A DNA stretch of 64,000 nt, taken from assembly GCA_035946735.1 (NCBI GenBank), contig DASYYZ010000172.1, positions 21,628 to 85,627 of the forward strand. The letters are read 5' to 3'. The DNA is from Gp13-AA77 sp035946735 (GTDB taxonomy: Bacteria > Acidobacteriota > Terriglobia > UBA7540). A program made the translations under genes and the position numbers. Numbering within the stretch: position 1 is the stretch's first letter; every line of letters begins with the position of its first letter. Below, piece after piece: positions 1-8,592 of the stretch. The notes under the pieces are model-generated. The model did no database searches and was not told where the DNA came from. It was given only the letters and a program-made list of their open reading frames with translations.

Positions 1-1206
1 GCTGACTAGCTCACCAAGGAAAGCGATCGGAAAAAGCGCCGCGAGGAAGGCAACAAAAACGCCGACAACAATCGAGGTGATGTAGGGCGTGCGGAAGCGC
101 GGGTGAATCTTGCCCGCCCATTTCCACAACAGTCCGTCGTGGGACATGGTGTAAAGTACGCGCGATTGTCCCAGCAGCATCACCAGCATCACGGATGCGA
201 GTCCAGCGATCGCGCCAAGATCGATCAAAAGTATGCCCCAACGTACGCCGATGGCCGCCGCGCCATCGGCAACCGGAGCCGGAACGTTGAGGGTCGCGTA
301 CGGCTTTATGCCGGTTAACAACCCGGCCACGACTATGTAAAGGATCGTGCAAATAATCAACGATCCGAGAATTCCAAACGGCATGTCCTTCTGAGGATTC
401 CTGGCCTCCTGTGCCGCCGTGGACACCGCGTCAAATCCGATGTACGCGAAGAAAACCACTCCGGCACCGCGCATGATGCCTGACCAGCCGAACTGTCCAA
501 AATGACCCAAGTTCTTCGGTATGAAGGGATGCCAATTGGCGACCATCTGCGGCCAATGGCCGAAAGCGAATGTGACGGCAAGACCGATAAAGAACAACAC
601 GACGGAAACTTTGATCATAACCGCGGCGCTGTTGAAGTTGGCCGACTCGCGCACTCCGATGACGAGAACCACAGTGACTACAACGATGGCCAGCAAGGCG
701 AAGATGTCCACGCGAGGGGTAATCGTATGCCCAACAAGCGCCAGGGAAATGCCCGGCGTCGGGTTGAATGGAAGTCTCGCGCCGAAGAAACCAACCAGGC
801 TGGTGACGTAACCGCTCCAGCCGACGGCGACGGTCGCCGCACCGAAGGCATATTCGAGGACCAGTGCCCAGCCGATAATCCAGGCCACGATCTCACCGAG
901 CGTCGTATATCCATAGGTATAGGCGCTGCCTGCAATCGGAATCATCGACGCAAACTCCGCGTAACAAAGGCCCGCGAAGACGCATCCCACACCAGCGATG
1001 ACGAATGAGAGCACAATCGCCGGCCCTGCGAACATCGCTGCCGCGGTGCCCGTGAGGACGAAAATACCCGCTCCGATGATCGCGCCAATACCAAGGGTAA
1101 TCAGATTTACCGGGCCGAGCGCGCGCTTGAGGGAATGCTCGCTCGTCTCTGAAGCTTCCGCCATTATCGTGCTGATCGGTTTCGTCGCGAATAGCTTGGT
1201 GGCCAT
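1..1206 (-). CDS. APC-family amino acid permease, C-terminus cut by window edge
   Basis: The minus-strand frame stays open from an ATG at 1206 to the window edge, giving 402 residues without a stop. It encodes a polytopic inner-membrane amino acid transporter of the APC superfamily (cationic amino acid transporter/YfnA-like). The first helix carries the family's GxGAIIGAGIF motif near residue 40, followed by alternating hydrophobic helices; about nine or ten fit in the visible part. Family members are usually 450-500 residues, so roughly the last 80 lie outside the window. The substrate cannot be read from the sequence. A short relic of a second permease lies just upstream (1325-1402), suggesting a former tandem duplication. 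Confidence 0.88.
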   Translation of the reverse strand, partial: MATKLFATKPISTIMAEASETSEHSLKRALGPVNLITLGIGAIIGAGIFVLTGTAAAMFAGPAIVLSFVIAGVGCVFAGLCYAEFASMIPIAGSAYTYGYTTLGEIVAWIIGWALVLEYAFGAATVAVGWSGYVTSLVGFFGARLPFNPTPGISLALVGHTITPRVDIFALLAIVVVTVVLVIGVRESANFNSAAVMIKVSVVLFFIGLAVTFAFGHWPQMVANWHPFIPKNLGHFGQFGWSGIMRGAGVVFFAYIGFDAVSTAAQEARNPQKDMPFGILGSLIICTILYIVVAGLLTGIKPYATLNVPAPVADGAAAIGVRWGILLIDLGAIAGLASVMLVMLLGQSRVLYTMSHDGLLWKWAGKIHPRFRTPYITSIVVGVFVAFLAALFPIAFLGELVS

Positions 1207-1626
1207 CCAGTCCCTCCCCGTTTCGAATCTGGCTCCGTGATATCCCTTCTCATTCTGCCGCCGACCCGGTTCGATTGCGCGAATCAACCGCCAGGGCACG
1301 TAGATCGGCAGGCAATGAGATAAGCGAAGTTACGACTGCAGCACCTGCCGCGCTGGTAAGGACAAAGATACCCGTCCCGATGATCGCGCCGGTGCCCAGC
1401 GCGTTTTCCCGGACCTGGTTCGCACGGGACACGATCAGACATTCTGAAGGGTAATCGCGCGACTTGCAACAGGAGCCTCCCCTCACCCCCATCGGCTAAG
1501 CTCTGCTGCGGCCCTTGGAGGGAAAACGTGACAGAATAAAGGTGGGAGAACCAGCCGGCTCGCTGCGCTTGGAGTCCGGCGCTCCGTTCATCTTGCAATT
1601 GAGCGAGGCAGTCTCAGACGACCGGG
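1207..1626. other. Intergenic region between divergent permease and phosphatase genes
   Basis: Apart from the permease relic at about 1325-1402 I see no gene here. The region separates two divergently transcribed genes and must carry both promoters, but no convincing -35/-10 pair stands out. Confidence 0.4.
1325..1402 (-). pseudogene. Relic of a second amino acid permease N-terminus
   Basis: A short minus-strand stretch reads LGTGAIIGTGIFVLTSAAG, nearly identical to the helix-1 motif of the permease at 1-1206. The downstream frame then diverges and no transporter follows. This is what remains after partial deletion of a duplicated permease gene. The homology covers only about 25 codons, so its limits are approximate. 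Confidence 0.55.
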
Positions 1627-3750
1627 GTGAAGCGCGTGAACGAGTTCCTTCTCCGTGAATACCGGCGGCACCGCATGGCGCGATTCAGTGTCTGGGTGCT
1701 GGCCTACGGGCTTGCCTTGTGGCTGGTCGACCGGTTCTCCGCCGGCGCGCCGGGTTTTCTATGGCTTCTTTTCTGGCTGGCTGCGATTGCAGTAGCCGGC
1801 TACTATTTCTTCCGCCTGTTCGGGTCAATCCGGCGCTATTTCCTCTGGCACCTGCGGCGCCGGCTCGTCCTCACTTACTTTTTTGTCGCGGTTGTTCCGA
1901 TCGGACTGATTGTGCTTCTGATCGGGATTGCGGCCCTCATTCTTAACGGGCAATTTGCGTCCTACCTCGTGCTATCAAGACTGCACGAACGAATTGACCG
2001 GTTGGACCAGGTGGGGCAGGTCATCGCCCGCTATGCGGATCGTTCCGCCAAATCTTCGCCCGAGGCCAGTCTCGACGATCTCGAGGATTTCACCGCCAGC
2101 GAACTCGCAGGGCAGGCCAGCTACTTTCCGGGGCTCGAGATCACTCTTCGCATCGGGGACGATGAACGAGCTTTCCGCCTCGAGGATCGGGCGATGGCAA
2201 AGCCCGTCGTAACTCCACGGTGGCTGAGCGCGGCGAGGTTCAGCGGAATCGTTCTTGACGGCGATCAACTGGCGTCGCGGGCGATCGCGCGGGCCCGCAC
2301 CCGGGCCGGCGAATTCGTGGTGATCCTTTCCCAGCCTTTCACGCCGGGATTGCTCGACCAGGTTGGCCAGGGAATCGGCCCCGTCAGCGTGATGACGCCG
2401 GCCAAGGGAACGTCCAATGCTCAGAGATCCTCGCAAAAAACTTCCGGTCAAGGCGGCCAGTTTTCGATCAACGTAGGTCCGGGCAGACCCCGGTACAGCG
2501 TCACCGATTCCTCGGGCCAATTGGTGGACGCAAAACCGACCACTTCCCGGTCACTGCAGGTTCCCGCACCGGCGAATTTCCTGGACTACACCATCTGGAA
2601 TTTCGCGTCCCTGCAGCCCTATGAATGGAACGCTGCTACGGAGAAGCGGAACATGGATGCGGGCTTCTTCGATGTCACCTCCCGGATTGTCGCCGTCTAC
2701 CGCCAGGTTCTGTCGCTTCTTGGACAGTACTCCGGCCTCTGGTGGACTGCTTTCGCCGTGGTGGGCGTCGTTTTTCTCGTGATCGAGCTGGTTGCCCTGG
2801 TGATCAGTTGGCGCCTGACGCGCTCCATCACCACGACCGTAGACAAGCTCAATGTTGCCACTGAGCGCGTAAAGGCTGGCGACTTCACGCACCGGATCAA
2901 TCTTCCGGCGCACGATCAGTTGACCGCCCTTGGCGAGGCCTTCGACGGCATGACCGCCTCGGTGGAGCGGTTGCTCAAGGAGTCCCTCGAGAAGACACGC
3001 CTCGAAGGCGAGCTCGAGATCGCGCGCGAAGTTCAGAACCGGCTGTTTCCGCAATCGGCTCCGGAGGTGGCGGGCCTGCACCTTTATGGCCTCTGCAAGC
3101 CCGCGCGGACGGTGAGCGGCGACTATTACGATTTCCTCCGCCTGGGCGACGGGAAAGTGGCTCTTGTGGTCGGCGACATCAGCGGCAAGGGTATCTCGGC
3201 GGCGCTCCTGATGGCCACGCTGCAGTCGGCGTTGCACGCCCAGTTCTACGACGGCAAGCCTGTCTCCAGCCTCCCGCTTGCCTACCCGGCCGCTACGGCA
3301 GAAGTCGTTAGCCGCTTGAACCGTCAGATCTATGCCAGCACGCCAAGGGAGAAGTATGTGACGCTGTTTTATGGCGTCTACGACAGCATCAGCGGCAAGC
3401 TGACGTATACGAATGCCGGCCATTTGCCTCCGATGCTCTTTCGCCGGAATCGTATTTTGCGGCTGGAGGGCGGCGGCACCGTCGTCGGGTTGTTCCCCGC
3501 GGCCCGCTACGAACAGACCGAGGTTCAGATTGAACCTGGCGACCTGCTGCTCGCCTTCACTGACGGCATGACCGAGCCTGAGAACAGTTTCGGCGAGGAG
3601 TTCGGCGAAGAGCGTCTGCTCGAAGTCGCGAGGCGGGCGCTGGCCTCGCCGCCTGAAGTTCTGATGGACGAGATTTACAGCAGCGTCAGCGATTGGACGG
3701 GCAGCCCGGAATTGCAGGACGATATGACGCTGGTAGTGGCCCAGGCTTAA
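1627..3750 (+). CDS. Membrane-bound HAMP/SpoIIE-type serine phosphatase (RsbU-like)
   Basis: The 707-residue protein is a PP2C-type phosphatase, the kind that dephosphorylates anti-anti-sigma factors in partner-switching pathways. The N-terminus has three hydrophobic segments (about 18-36, 43-65, 80-107), then a probable extracytoplasmic sensor region (about 110-365), another membrane helix (about 372-396), a HAMP linker (about 397-450) and a short coiled coil. The SpoIIE catalytic domain fills about 490-706. Metal-binding signatures are visible: GDYYDF, GDISGKG, FTDGMTE and the terminal DDMTL. The start is GTG at 1627, placing the first helix correctly. No anti-sigma or STAS gene is adjacent, so its partner must be encoded elsewhere. 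Confidence 0.9.
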   Translation: MKRVNEFLLREYRRHRMARFSVWVLAYGLALWLVDRFSAGAPGFLWLLFWLAAIAVAGYYFFRLFGSIRRYFLWHLRRRLVLTYFFVAVVPIGLIVLLIGIAALILNGQFASYLVLSRLHERIDRLDQVGQVIARYADRSAKSSPEASLDDLEDFTASELAGQASYFPGLEITLRIGDDERAFRLEDRAMAKPVVTPRWLSAARFSGIVLDGDQLASRAIARARTRAGEFVVILSQPFTPGLLDQVGQGIGPVSVMTPAKGTSNAQRSSQKTSGQGGQFSINVGPGRPRYSVTDSSGQLVDAKPTTSRSLQVPAPANFLDYTIWNFASLQPYEWNAATEKRNMDAGFFDVTSRIVAVYRQVLSLLGQYSGLWWTAFAVVGVVFLVIELVALVISWRLTRSITTTVDKLNVATERVKAGDFTHRINLPAHDQLTALGEAFDGMTASVERLLKESLEKTRLEGELEIAREVQNRLFPQSAPEVAGLHLYGLCKPARTVSGDYYDFLRLGDGKVALVVGDISGKGISAALLMATLQSALHAQFYDGKPVSSLPLAYPAATAEVVSRLNRQIYASTPREKYVTLFYGVYDSISGKLTYTNAGHLPPMLFRRNRILRLEGGGTVVGLFPAARYEQTEVQIEPGDLLLAFTDGMTEPENSFGEEFGEERLLEVARRALASPPEVLMDEIYSSVSDWTGSPELQDDMTLVVAQA

Positions 3751-3838
3751 ATTGTTATCGCAGCGACCCGGAGCTGCTGTGGCCCCTGTGCGATTCCTCC
3801 GCTGCGCGCAAGTCTTGCCTTCTGGAAGCGCATATGAC

Positions 3839-3969
3839 TAGTGGGCTGTCCCAGCTATTTCGTTACAACCACCCCTGCCCCTCCTTATCCAAGGAGGGGA
3901 GTTCCCCTCCTCGTTGAGGAGGGGTTAGGGGTGGTGGTCGCGTCAACCGGCCTAGTGCCCAGCCCACTA
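3839..3969. repeat. MITE-like palindromic element A
   Basis: A 131-bp imperfect palindrome. The outer arms are a perfect 10-bp inverted repeat, TAGTGGGCTG at 3839-3848 and its complement at 3960-3969. The inner arms (about 3869-3945) carry ACCACCCCT...CCCCTCC and the complementary GGAGGGG...AGGGGTGGT. No coding capacity. Outer repeats, non-coding size and palindromic core fit a miniature inverted-repeat element or a REP/BIME-like repeat. Confidence 0.6.
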
Positions 3970-4100
3970 TCACTATTGAGGATTGCAAAATATAGTGACA
4001 TCATTTTTTGTAGCGCCGCTCTATGAGCGGCGAAAGACGCCGGTCGCAGACCGGCGCTACAGCAGCGGTTGTCACTATATTTTGCGAATGTCAATAGTAG
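3970..4100. repeat. MITE-like palindromic element B with nested hairpins
   Basis: The termini form a 30-bp inverted repeat with six mismatches, including a perfect 15-bp core GCAAAATATAGTGAC (3985-3999) matched at 4071-4085. The interior holds nested GC-rich hairpins, GCCGCTCTATGAGCGGC and GCCGGTCGCAGACCGGC, enclosed by GTAGCGCCG/CGGCGCTAC. AT-rich ends around a GC-rich folded core and no coding capacity suggest a non-autonomous mobile repeat. Confidence 0.65.
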
Positions 4101-4127
4101 GGCCACTCTTCGAGAGGGGATGCCGCG

Positions 4128-4364
4128 ATGAACGTGGATACGTGGACCGTAGCTGAAGCGAAAGCAAAACTTAGCGAGTTAATCCGGCGAGCCCAATTGG
4201 ACGGTCCGCAGGTCATTACGCGTCGCGGCCGCATCGCCGTCGTGATGGTTGGAGCCAAGGAGTGGGACCGGAAGACGAAGCGAACCACTCTAGCGGAGTT
4301 CTTCGCATCCTCCCCTCTGCGAGGGTCAGGCCTGAAGATCAACTCGAGCCGCAGATCGCGTTAG
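4128..4364 (+). CDS. Phd/YefM-type antitoxin, orphan
   Basis: A 78-residue protein opening with WTVAEAKAKLSELIRRAQ and continuing with PQVITRRGRIAVVMV, the hallmark N-terminal DNA-binding fold of Phd/YefM antitoxins. These proteins repress their own promoter and neutralise a partner toxin such as Doc, RelE or a PIN nuclease through their C-terminus. A GAGGGG ribosome site precedes the ATG. No toxin gene follows: ten bases downstream a dehydrogenase frame begins. It may be a solitary antitoxin or a leftover of a module disturbed by the adjacent palindromic elements. Confidence 0.8.
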   Translation: MNVDTWTVAEAKAKLSELIRRAQLDGPQVITRRGRIAVVMVGAKEWDRKTKRTTLAEFFASSPLRGSGLKINSSRRSR

Positions 4365-4389
4365 GCTGCAGGAGTTGGAGGTACAGCTG

Positions 4390-5133
4390 GTGGCAGGCTC
4401 TAAACGTGTCGCCCTGGTGACCGGCGGATCGCGCGGCATCGGGCGCGAAATTGCACTTAGCCTCGGACGCAGCGTCGCCCACGTCGCCTTTGCCTACCGG
4501 ACGAACAAGGTCGCGGCACAGCGCGTGGAGGCGATGTTGAAATCGCACGGGGCTGACGTGCTGGCTTTGCAGTCGGACGTCACCGACCCGGTGCGGGTTC
4601 AGGAATTGATCGGGGCGGTGTTGAATCAATGGGGCCGGCTCGACATTGTCGTGAACAACGTCGGTGATTTTCAGTGGAAGCAAGTGGTGGATTCGCGCCT
4701 CGACGAATGGCATGCCATCGTAGCTTCGAATCTCTTTAGCGTCTTCTATACCTCGAAGTATGCCTTGCCGGCCATGCGCTCTGCCCGCTGGGGACGGATC
4801 ATCAACCTGGGAGCAGTGGGCGCGGAGCGGGCTTTTGGTCAGGCCAAGATCTCGGCTTATGCGGCGGCGAAATCCGCCATGGTGGCCTTCAGCCGCTCGC
4901 TGGCCCTGGAAGAGGCTCGCTACGGGATCACGGTCAACGTGGTGAATCCACCGATCATGGACGAGAACGCGCTATCGCTCGAAGAGGCTGAACGCATCCG
5001 GGACGCGCGCTTTCCAGCCGGCCGCCCGCCTTCCGGTGAGGATATCACTGCCGCAGTGAAATTTTTCGCCTCCGACGAAGCGTCGTTCATTACGGGACAG
5101 GTGCTTAACGTTGCGGGCGGGTGGATGCTGTAA
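4390..5133 (+). CDS. Short-chain dehydrogenase/reductase (FabG-like)
   Basis: A classical SDR oxidoreductase of about 247 residues. It has the Rossmann nucleotide motif TGGSRGIG near the N-terminus, the NNVG structural motif, and catalytic Ser and YAAAK (YxxxK). The C-terminus ends FITGQVLNVAGGW, as in FabG-like 3-oxoacyl reductases. I place the start at GTG 4390 because a GAGG site lies eight bases upstream; the frame also opens at TTG 4375. The NAG of the usual NNAG motif is NVG here. Substrate not deducible; it stands alone between the antitoxin and nnr. Confidence 0.85.
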   Translation: MAGSKRVALVTGGSRGIGREIALSLGRSVAHVAFAYRTNKVAAQRVEAMLKSHGADVLALQSDVTDPVRVQELIGAVLNQWGRLDIVVNNVGDFQWKQVVDSRLDEWHAIVASNLFSVFYTSKYALPAMRSARWGRIINLGAVGAERAFGQAKISAYAAAKSAMVAFSRSLALEEARYGITVNVVNPPIMDENALSLEEAERIRDARFPAGRPPSGEDITAAVKFFASDEASFITGQVLNVAGGWML

Positions 5134-5191
5134 GAGAGGTTCTGAGTCATCAGTTTTCAGTCAGTTTTCAGAGTCAGCTGCCGGTTTCTTT

Positions 5192-6784
5192 GTGAAGATT
5201 CTCACCGCATCCCAGATGCAGCGCCTCGACCGCCTGACCACCGAGCGTTATGGTGTGCCGAGCCTGACCCTTATGGAGAATGCCGGCCATGGAGTGGTGG
5301 ATTTCATCACCACGCATTACGCGCCGCTGCAGAAGCATCGCATCGCGGTTCTGTGTGGACGCGGCAACAACGGGGGTGACGGATTGGTGGTCGCCCGGTT
5401 GCTTCGCGAGCGTGGGCTGAAACCGCGAGTGCTGTTATTCGGCGAACCGGATGCCGTGAAGGGCGATGCCGCTGTAAACCTGGAACGTTTGCAGGCCTCA
5501 GGGAATCCAGAGATCGTGGCCGCGCCGTCGAAGTGGCGCGAGACCTGTCCCACCCTGGAAGGCGCTACCCTTGTGATCGATGCGCTGCTGGGCACGGGAC
5601 TCACGCGGCCGCTCGAAGGCTTTCTGCTCGACGTGGTGCGCGACGTCAACTTGTTGCTGCCGCAACCGCAGGTGGTGGCCATCGATCTGCCGTCCGGAAT
5701 GTCCGCTGACGGCGGCGACCTCATCGGCGAGTGCATGCGCGCGGACGCTTCGGTCACCTTCACCGCGCCCAAGCTCGCGCACGTGTTTCCGCCCGCCTGT
5801 GAAATGGTGGGCAAATGGATGATCAAAGAGATCGGCACGCCGCGGGAGGCGCTCGAATCGGAGCCCTCGCTCAACCTGAACGTGACGACGGCCGCAGATC
5901 TCGCTTGGCTCGTCGCCGCGCGCAAGCCCGACTCTCATAAAGGCCTCTTCGGCCATGTGCTCGTAATCGCAGGCTCCATCGGCAAAACGGGCGCGGCAGC
6001 GCTGGCCGCGCGAGCCGCTCTGCGCGCCGGAGCGGGGTTGGTCACGGCGGCAACCCCCAAGAGCGCGCTGCCAGTCGTGGCTGGCCTCGGGCTCGAGTTC
6101 ATGACCGTGCCGCTGCCCGAGACGGCTTCAGGTGCGATCGCGCGCGGAGCATTGGAGCAAGGACTGCTCAAGGAGCTGCTGGCAGGGAAAACGCTGGTGG
6201 CCATCGGACCCGGAGTCGGCCAGGAGCCGGAAACCGTGGAGTTTGTGCGCGAATTCGTCCGCGTTACAGACCTTCCCTTGGTGATTGACGCTGACGGCCT
6301 CAACGCGCTGGCAGGTTCACTCGATAGTCTGGGTACTCGCGGCCGAGTTCGGGTCTTGACTCCACATCCGGGGGAGATGGCGCGCCTCGCGGGGCGCACC
6401 ACTATGGAGGTTCAGCAGAGTCGTCTCGAAACTGCGCGTGATTTCGCGAGTCGCTATGAGCTGCACCTGGCGCTGAAAGGATTCCGGACGCTCGTGACAG
6501 GTCCGGATGGAACTGTGTGGGTGAACCCGACAGGAAATCCCGGCATGGCGAGCGGCGGTACCGGGGACGTCCTCACCGGCCTGGTAGCCGGATTCCTCGG
6601 GCAGTTTCCCGACCGGCCCGTGACCGAGGTTGTAGCCGCCGCGGTATATATCCATGGCTTGGCGGGCGATCTGGCCGCGGCAGATCTCGGCGAAATGTCG
6701 ATGCTGGCAGGCGACCTGCTGGAACATATTCCAGCCGCTTTGAAATTAGTGGGGAGAGGAGAGCCTAATCTGGTGGTGGGCTGA
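5192..6784 (+). CDS. nnr: Bifunctional NAD(P)HX epimerase / ADP-dependent NAD(P)HX dehydratase
   Basis: A two-domain metabolite-repair enzyme of 530 residues. The N-terminal YjeF epimerase domain (about 1-215) interconverts R- and S-NAD(P)HX and shows the GRGNNGGDG motif. The C-terminal ribokinase-like domain (about 235-520) dehydrates S-NAD(P)HX using ADP, with HKGLFGHVLVIAGS, a GPGVG loop, DADGLNAL, TPHPGEMARL and the GSGGTGDVLTG-like ASGGTGDVLTGLVAG signature. Start chosen at GTG 5192, where homology begins (MKILTASQMQ); the frame extends 27 codons further into the preceding intergenic region. In many bacteria this gene neighbours tsaE, as here. Confidence 0.95.
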   Translation: MKILTASQMQRLDRLTTERYGVPSLTLMENAGHGVVDFITTHYAPLQKHRIAVLCGRGNNGGDGLVVARLLRERGLKPRVLLFGEPDAVKGDAAVNLERLQASGNPEIVAAPSKWRETCPTLEGATLVIDALLGTGLTRPLEGFLLDVVRDVNLLLPQPQVVAIDLPSGMSADGGDLIGECMRADASVTFTAPKLAHVFPPACEMVGKWMIKEIGTPREALESEPSLNLNVTTAADLAWLVAARKPDSHKGLFGHVLVIAGSIGKTGAAALAARAALRAGAGLVTAATPKSALPVVAGLGLEFMTVPLPETASGAIARGALEQGLLKELLAGKTLVAIGPGVGQEPETVEFVREFVRVTDLPLVIDADGLNALAGSLDSLGTRGRVRVLTPHPGEMARLAGRTTMEVQQSRLETARDFASRYELHLALKGFRTLVTGPDGTVWVNPTGNPGMASGGTGDVLTGLVAGFLGQFPDRPVTEVVAAAVYIHGLAGDLAAADLGEMSMLAGDLLEHIPAALKLVGRGEPNLVVG

Positions 6785-6838
6785 GCCGTCGGTGCGAGGC
6801 GGCGTGACGTCCCGGCGGCAGACCGAGGTTAGACCCAG

Positions 6839-7318
6839 ATGCAATCGCAGGATTCGATTCAACTGAACACGGAGCTTGCGGCGCGCCGGCGCTATGATAT
6901 CGTAACTCACTCCGTCGAAGAGACCGCAGCCTTCGGGCGCGAACTGGCGCGGGTTCTCACGCCGCCGTGCCTGGTGTTGATGAAGGGCGAACTCGGCGCC
7001 GGCAAGACCGTGTTGACCAAGGGCATTGTGACGGGCCTCGGCGCGGCGCCGGAGAGTGAAGTCACGAGCCCGACCTTTGCCCTCGTGCATGAGTACGCCG
7101 GCCGAAGCAAGGTCTATCATCTTGACCTGTACCGCATCGAGGGCGCGCGCGATCTCGCCACGCTCGGCCTTGATGAGATGCTGGTTGAGAACGCGACCGT
7201 GATCGTGGAATGGGGAGAAAAGCTCTCTCATGCCCCGGCGCCCCGCTTCGAAGTGCACCTCGAGCATCGAGGCGAGAATGACCGGCGCATCGTGGTGGAA
7301 GAGATTCGGTCAGATTGA
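6839..7318 (+). CDS. tsaE: tRNA threonylcarbamoyladenosine biosynthesis ATPase TsaE
   Basis: A 159-residue cytoplasmic P-loop ATPase that works with TsaB and TsaD in making the t6A modification at position 37 of ANN-decoding tRNAs. The Walker A motif GELGAGKTVLTKG is preceded by the family's typical LARVLTPPCLVLMKG. Further family motifs are SPTFALVHEY, HLDLYRI and VIVEWGEK. Length matches the family (150-160). It lies 54 bases after nnr on the same strand, a common pairing. tsaB and tsaD are not in this window. Confidence 0.94.
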   Translation: MQSQDSIQLNTELAARRRYDIVTHSVEETAAFGRELARVLTPPCLVLMKGELGAGKTVLTKGIVTGLGAAPESEVTSPTFALVHEYAGRSKVYHLDLYRIEGARDLATLGLDEMLVENATVIVEWGEKLSHAPAPRFEVHLEHRGENDRRIVVEEIRSD

Positions 7319-7378
7319 CCGATTGCATCATTGCGCCTCTGAATCGGTGAGCCTATCAACTGACAAGGAGTGAACCTA

Positions 7379-8176
7379 ATGCAAGCGACCCCCTGGGCCC
7401 TGATCGTAGGCGCCTCGAGCGGCTTTGGCGAGGCCACCAGCCTCGAACTGGCCCGCGCCGGACTCAACGTCTTCGGTGTTCACTTTGATCGCCGCACCGC
7501 CATGCCGCACGTCAACGGGATTCAGGAGAAGATCCGCGCCTCGGGCCGTGACGTGCTTTTCTTCAATACCAACGCCGCTGACGCTGAGAAGCGGGCGCGC
7601 GTATTTGACGGAATCGAAGAACGCTGGAAGCAAGCGGGAGGCGAGCACTACGTCAAGGTGTTTCTCCATTCCATCGCCTTCGGTTCGCTTCAGCCTTACC
7701 TGGCCGAAGACCACCAGCAGGAAGTGACCCAGGCCCAGATGGAAATGACCATCGACGTGATGGGCAGCAACCTGGTGTATTGGGTCCAGGAGATGGCGCG
7801 GCGCAAGATAATGAGGCGTGGCAGTCGCATTTACGCGATGACCAGCGCCGGCGGCCATAGTGTGATCCCTACCTACGGGGCCGTTTCCGCCGCAAAGGCG
7901 GTGCTCGAGTCGCACATCCGGCAACTGGCCTTCGAGCTGATGCCGCAGGGAATCACGGCCAACGCCATCCAGGCTGGAGTCACGATCACGCCCGGCTCGA
8001 GCAAGATTCCCGGCATCGAAAAATTGGCGGAGTTTGCCCGGATACGCAATCCGGGCCGCCGCCTGACCACGCCCGAGGACGTAGCCCAGGCCATCGCCGC
8101 GCTCATGGATGATCGAACCCATTGGATGACCGGTAACGTGATCCGTATCGATGGCGGCGAGGACATTGTGACGTGA
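7379..8176 (+). CDS. FabL/FabI-like SDR enoyl-[ACP] reductase
   Basis: A 265-residue SDR protein. The nucleotide-binding motif is GASSGFGEA, and the catalytic tyrosine and lysine are spaced YGAVSAAK (Y-x6-K). That spacing is characteristic of enoyl-ACP reductases of the FabI/FabL group rather than of classical SDRs (Y-x3-K). The C-terminus WMTGNVIRIDGGEDI is typical of the group. I therefore predict the last reduction of fatty acid elongation, or a related enoyl reduction. Start at ATG 7379 because an AAGGAG site lies eight bases upstream. No other fatty acid genes are adjacent, so the substrate is inferred. Confidence 0.78.
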   Translation: MQATPWALIVGASSGFGEATSLELARAGLNVFGVHFDRRTAMPHVNGIQEKIRASGRDVLFFNTNAADAEKRARVFDGIEERWKQAGGEHYVKVFLHSIAFGSLQPYLAEDHQQEVTQAQMEMTIDVMGSNLVYWVQEMARRKIMRRGSRIYAMTSAGGHSVIPTYGAVSAAKAVLESHIRQLAFELMPQGITANAIQAGVTITPGSSKIPGIEKLAEFARIRNPGRRLTTPEDVAQAIAALMDDRTHWMTGNVIRIDGGEDIVT

Positions 8177-8355
8177 CGTAGGCGTGATTCAGGAAACGTT
8201 GGCTTTTGGCGGGTATGTCCTTGAAGCGCGCCGCGGATCAGCAGCTCCAGAGATTCCAGCCTGCGCTCGCACAAGCTGCATAGTTCTTACCGCGAGTTCG
8301 AGGCGCGCTCCGGCCAGAGCCCGCGCGGCACGGACCCGGTGCCCAGCATGGAACC

Positions 8356-8391
8356 TTGACCGGGATGCTTATTCTATGCATACTTATACAT
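8356..8391 (+). promoter_or_regulatory. Probable vapBC promoter with inverted repeat
   Basis: TTGACC (8356-8361) is followed after 17 bases by CATACT (8379-8384). Just before the ATG the sequence GCATA...TATGC forms an inverted repeat across 8378-8395, a plausible operator for the ribbon-helix-helix antitoxin VapB. No separate ribosome site is obvious, so the leader would be very short. Confidence 0.4.
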
Positions 8392-8592
8392 ATGCGAACC
8401 ACACTCCTGATTGATGAAAATCTCCTCGAGCGCGCGGCCAGCCTGACCGGCGTCCGGCAGAAGACCGCCCTGGTGCGCGCCGGCCTGGAGGCTCTGATCG
8501 CGCGGGAAGCCGCTCGCCGCCTGGCGGCTCTGGGTGGCACTGAACCGGGCTTGCGCCGGGTTCCAAGGCGCCGGCCCGGGGCGTCACGCTGA
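8392..8592 (+). CDS. vapB: VapB-type ribbon-helix-helix antitoxin
   Basis: A 66-residue protein beginning MRTTLLIDENLLERA, with a KTALVRAGLEALIAREA helix, the pattern of VapB antitoxins that pair with PIN-domain VapC toxins. The N-terminal strand binds operator DNA as a dimer; the Arg-rich tail is the expected toxin-binding segment. Its stop codon overlaps the proposed start of vapC, which indicates translational coupling in one operon. Confidence 0.85.
   Translation: MRTTLLIDENLLERAASLTGVRQKTALVRAGLEALIAREAARRLAALGGTEPGLRRVPRRRPGASR

Larger units (their letters stand above)
3751..4127. other. Intergenic region filled by two adjacent palindromic elements
   Basis: No gene is visible. Most of the stretch consists of the two inverted-repeat elements at 3839-3969 and 3970-4100, which abut each other and end 27 bases before the Phd-type antitoxin start. 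Confidence 0.5.

Noticed and set aside
8177..8391. A small gene between the enoyl reductase and vapB
   Set aside because: Short frames exist (for example from ATG 8216) but they break after about 20 codons and no family is recognisable, so only the vapBC promoter is called.
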